Assembly (NCBI GenBank): GCA_013399015.1
Contig: VWZX01000996.1
Coordinates: 1,311,052 to 1,375,051 of the forward strand
DNA from: Galbula dea
Lineage: Eukaryota > Chordata > Aves > Piciformes > Galbulidae
Length of the DNA: 64,000 nucleotides
Direction of reading: 5' to 3'
Shown: positions 60,700 to 64,000 of the stretch, piece by piece
Layout: each line of letters starts with the position of its first letter
How positions within the stretch are numbered: the first letter of the stretch is position 1
Made by a program: the position numbers and the translations under genes
Notes under the pieces: model-generated
Seen by the model: only the letters and a program-made list of their open reading frames with translations
Database searches by the model: none
Told to the model about the DNA's origin: nothing

Positions 60700-60933
60700 T
60701 ACACAGGGACTCTTATTTTAATCTCTATAAATCAGCATTCATTGCAGCTCTATAGATTGTAATTCTCCCAAAGAAATGGTGTAGAACACTTGCCATTTAT
60801 TTCACTGCAGCCCCACACAGCTGTTCAACTGCTGGTTTGTCATTGAAATAAAAACAGTGAGTTTTCCATTAACTTTAGCTTACATTTCTGAAAAGAAACA
60901 CACTTATGTATCTTTTAAAAGATTCTAAACAGT
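60700..60933. promoter_or_regulatory. Candidate conserved non-coding element
   Basis: AT-rich, repeat-free stretch with GCAGCTCTATAGATTGTAAT, an E-box CAGCTG near 60819, and a run of TAACTTTAGCTTACATTTCTG words leading into the tail-like segment at 60934. Coding is not indicated. Confidence 0.28.
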
Positions 60934-60990
60934 TATTATTTATTTATAGAGCCCTGGAAGCGTGCTAGGCATTTCACAGGCATGCAAGTA
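60934..60990. repeat. Possible ancient L2/CR1-L3-type retroposon tail
   Basis: The sequence TTATTATTTATTTATAGAGC followed by GGAAGCGTGCTAGGCATTTC resembles the widespread amniote 'TTATTTATTGAGC..GTGCTAGGCGCTT' tail shared by old L2, MIR-like and CR1-L3 retroposons. It retains a CpG (AAGCGTGC). It is short and old, and other explanations are possible. Confidence 0.4.
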
Positions 60991-62659
60991 GACTAAAGAG
61001 CAAAGAAATAAACCAGCAGAGAAGGGAAAAGAAACAAAACTTCCCCTTCTCGGAACCAACTCTCCCACACACTGCTCTACCTTGCCACTTCACCCCAATT
61101 TTCACCTTTCTTGCAAGCCCTTCACATCTTTCTCTATCATCATTTATCTGAGGAACTAATCCTGTCCCACCAGACTTCCTCCCACCACATGAGAACTTGG
61201 GAAGCACAAGCAGCCAAGCCTGAGTCTGCAAGACTTTCGAGATACTCAATGTTTTGGTCATTAACCTTTAGAAGGAGCTTACACTTAATTAGCTGCCCAA
61301 GCAGGGATGACTGTCTCTGTACACACACATTCCCACCTACACTGACAGTCTTCAGCATCATTTTCCTTTGTCCTAACACCATTTTTATCTGACCTAACAC
61401 TGGCTCATTTTCCCAAACCCTTGTCCTCTCCTCACAAGCCTCCTCTCTCCACCTTCCCTTTGGCCAATTAAAGACCAACTAAGCTGCCTCCTCACACACT
61501 AGCTAAATGAGAAGCAACGAGCTCTTTACCTACTTTTCTTCTCTAAGAGTTTGGATTTACAAACAGAAATGAGAAAGAACAATCCAGAAGAGGCTGCAGT
61601 TTTGGTTTAGGGGAAGAAATTTCCCTCTCTCTCAGTTCAGAGAGCTCAGCAGCACATGCATGTTTGTGTGGGCCTTTCTCCTAGACACTGCAGGGCACCC
61701 ACTCTTGTTTCTCACACAAGTACATCACTGTTCTTGAACAGCCTACACAGAACAGCCTGAAATAAATCTTCACACCCCACAGCTCCAGGTGACCATCACC
61801 AAGGTGGCTGTGGACAGGTCCCTCATGCACCAGCCGCAGCAGTGCTCTCTCAAGGTATCTCCTGGGCATACAATGTCCTGCTCTTACACCAGTGCTCACC
61901 TGCAGCAAGCCACAGGAACTGCACTAATACCAACCTTGGGCAGGTCAAAAGTGAGTCTGAAAGCCTCAGCCCAGGTCCCTCCATGCTCTGCCAGGCTGCA
62001 GACACCAATTAGCACAGCTCTCGATGGCATCTGCGCTATCAGTTGATGTGTGGAGACTATCTGCTGTATCAGCTGCTTTGCTGATGCCACTGACAGCTAC
62101 AAGCATGAGAAATTCTGGAGATAAATTATGGGAGCACAAAAAAAAAAAATCATCTGCATGTCACTTATTTCAAATATCAACATTTAGGATCACCTTAAAG
62201 GGGACAGGGCTCTCCAAAGCCTGCAGCTGGGCAAGCAGCCTTCCCTGGAACCACCCACCCACTGATGTCCACAGTGCAGGGTGTTAGTCTGCCTCATCAA
62301 TGGGTACTGGATAAGGAGCTTTTGCCAACGATGCACAGAGATTTTTCTAGAAGGACCAAGTCCTTCCATAGGGATGTAGAGATCCAGAGCAGGCTCAGGA
62401 ACCAGTGCCCCCATCCTGCTGCCCTGTCCCAGGGCTCAGAGGTCTTTGTGGCTCATCCTACAATGTGCAGATCACACCTGACTCTCCTCAGTGTCTGAGG
62501 CTATTTACTAGCTCCTCTGCTCAAGACCATCATGCAAATGAAGAATCATCATTTTCCCTCTCCCTAACCTGTTTAATTGTCCCAGGTCTCTTCCCCACCC
62601 TAGTGTCTGCAGCCTACAAATGCAAAGGGGAACTGTAGGAAGTGCTCTTTCCCCCCTCC
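60991..62659. other. Non-coding unique DNA, no gene seen
   Basis: CT/CA-rich unique DNA with an A-run at 62139-62149. The frames at 61681-61908 (minus) and 61789-62046 (plus) overlap each other and have no recognisable domain. No promoter or splice pattern is evident. Confidence 0.5.
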
Positions 62660-63460
62660 CTTTCCCTTGAAGGAGCTAACAAGAGCCAGGGTGACATTTA
62701 TGGAATAATTAAAGGCAGCATTGATGAGCCCAGTAGTTGCAATTTTTCTTTTCAGTTGAAGAAGCCTTTTTAATCTGTGTCATCTGTGGTCACCAGCTTT
62801 ACAGCTGTGACAAGTCATTTTTACACAAGCACTACTCGAGGCTGTAAACTTTAATGACCTTTTCCTTCCTGGGTCCTTGTTTTTCCCTACCTGTAATTAA
62901 GCAGTGCACTCTCTATATATTTAAAGGATAAGAGAAATTTCATGCTCCTATAAAACCATCCCTGTGCTCACCAGCAGCACCTTTCCCAGCCCTGCAAGCA
63001 GAGATGTGGCTGTGGCCAACATTACAAGAGGAGTCATTACTGTAACTAAATTAGACCGTTTGTTTTCTTCCCCTCAAATCCAATTGTGTAGGAGCTGCTT
63101 TATTGCAAAACAGACATTAAAATTCCAGCTAGACCTCAGAGAGAAAGTAATTTCTATTTTATCAGCACTGTAAAGCTGTCTTTATGTTCTGAAGCAGGAA
63201 ATATTGCAGGGATATTTATAGCTCCAGCACCAAAGCCAGTTTGAATAGAAATGTTACTGCGGTCGGCAGAGCTGTCACATCGCTCACTGGAGCAGGGAAT
63301 TTTACTGAATTTGTGAATTACTGGTTCAGTCTTGACAAGTCTTTCAACCAGGCTGCTGTGCCTCTGGAGCTGCTTTGTGCTTTCAGGAAAGTGATTAAAG
63401 ACTGGGATCCCTTTAAGAGGAAATGTGACCTGTATCTTGGAGGTAATGGGTTTCCAGCAC
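62660..63460. promoter_or_regulatory. Candidate conserved non-coding block with retained CpGs
   Basis: A long repeat-free block with TAATTA at 62894-62899, CTCTATATATTTAAAGGATA near 62911, many SOX/POU-like AT words, and three CpGs within 23 bases (63260, 63264, 63281; ACTGCGGTCGGCAG..CATCGCTC) in otherwise AT-rich DNA. An open frame of 202 codons begins at 63241, but at TTG and with only late methionines, so coding is not supported. The texture suggests one or two adjacent enhancers. Confidence 0.33.
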
Positions 63461-64000
63461 TGGGATCCTCCAGCCAAGACCAAGGCTGCCAAACTTTCCT
63501 GGGCTCCAGCAGCAGCAGCTCAGCACTAGGCTCTCTTGCTCCTCCTCATCTGTCTGATCCTTTGATGAGTTGGGTGCACAACTACAGTGTATTAGGAGCA
63601 CACATTCTGCGTTGCTACCCAGGATTAGCAACTTCTTCCCTCCATCATCTTTATGGTCCAGGCAGGAATTCTGCCCTATTCATCTTTGTCCTCTGGAGTG
63701 GCTGCAATGCTGCCATTAGAGAGATGCATAAACTGATGCGTGGAGAGAACAGGATCATTTGTCTCAGCAAACTTTCTGACTTTGTGGCAGAGGCAGGAAA
63801 GTACCTTGGATTTTTTGTAGGTGTCTGTGACCACTCTGGCCTTTGTTAATTAAACAGGATCACTAATAGGCTACACAGAGGAAAATGTAAAACAAATACT
63901 TTCCCTGCCTGATTAAACCCATCCATTATCACCTCTGTGGTAATGGATTGTTTCAGCAATTCACCACAGAGGTATTGCAAAGGCATTCTGAATTTAGCCT
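63461..64000. other. Non-coding DNA to window end
   Basis: The rest of the 202-codon frame ends in this stretch without a recognisable domain. The terminal bases are AT-rich with repeated words around ACCTCTGTGGTAATGGA and CACCACAGAGGT (63930-63974), which form an imperfect inverted pair. No gene is recognised. Confidence 0.45.

Noticed and set aside
61681..62090. Overlapping frames on both strands taken as a possible exon
   Set aside because: Neither strand gives a recognisable domain, and the candidate splice-like words do not bound a consistent frame.
63241..63849. 202-codon plus-strand open frame as a gene
   Set aside because: It begins at TTG, the first in-frame methionine is late, and no protein family is recognised. 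The left part looks more like a non-coding element.
1..64000. CRISPR arrays, operons, bacterial or viral genes, tRNA genes
   Set aside because: No regularly spaced repeats, no tRNA B-box with a matching A-box, and no compact gene layout; the sequence is vertebrate-type non-coding DNA.

Overview
The window reads as vertebrate, most likely bird, nuclear DNA. The main evidence is about a dozen 5'-truncated copies of the CR1 (chicken repeat 1) LINE, several ending in the characteristic ATTCTGTG/ATTCTATG-type tail and several still encoding a decayed ORF2 C-terminus (HWNRLPRE.. / AWPRLPREAVESP..). CR1 is the dominant interspersed repeat of birds, crocodilians and turtles. I see no Alu, B1, MIR-rich or other mammal-type SINE background. 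CpG is visibly sparse and AT-rich and CT/CA-rich stretches alternate. I cannot name the species or locus from the sequence.

I found no gene. All long open frames begin at non-ATG codons, lack codon-like composition or recognisable domains, or run through CR1 copies. The longest is a 245-codon minus-strand frame at 57141-57878 that starts at TTG. No tRNA, rRNA, known microRNA, CRISPR array or recognisable exon chain was seen. The stretch is best described as intergenic or deep intronic DNA. Small exons of a large gene, or a lncRNA, cannot be excluded by eye.

Layout: 1-5.5 kb unique DNA with a strong C-rich/G-quadruplex tract (103-125) and a 15-base assembly gap (2879-2893). 5.5-5.9 kb is a minus-strand CR1 with an apparent internal deletion. 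9.17-9.40 kb is a head-to-head pair of CR1 tails. 11.7 kb is a short CR1 scrap. 11.75-26.6 kb is mostly unique DNA with a CTGCAG-rich palindrome and an (AGC)8 microsatellite. 26.65-28.8 kb holds two plus-strand CR1 copies. 33.3 kb has a CR1 tail. 37.9-39.2 kb has two CR1 copies in opposite orientation. 44.1 kb and 50.7-51.0 kb carry further plus-strand CR1 tails. From about 51.5 kb to the right end the character changes: no young CR1 is seen after 51 kb, and several AT-rich, motif-dense islands look like conserved non-coding elements. Among them, at about 56.6 kb, is a probable relic of a far older CR1/L3-type LINE.

The most interesting signals are therefore regulatory or evolutionary rather than a new protein system: the possible exapted ancient CR1/L3 relic (56.6 kb), the enhancer-like islands at 51.5-52.1, 54.9-55.2, 58.8-59.3, 60.2-61.0 and 62.7-63.5 kb, a CpG-retaining patch at 52.44-52.72 kb, and two single-nucleotide-loop G-quadruplex motifs. 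All conservation claims are inference, because no alignment could be run.
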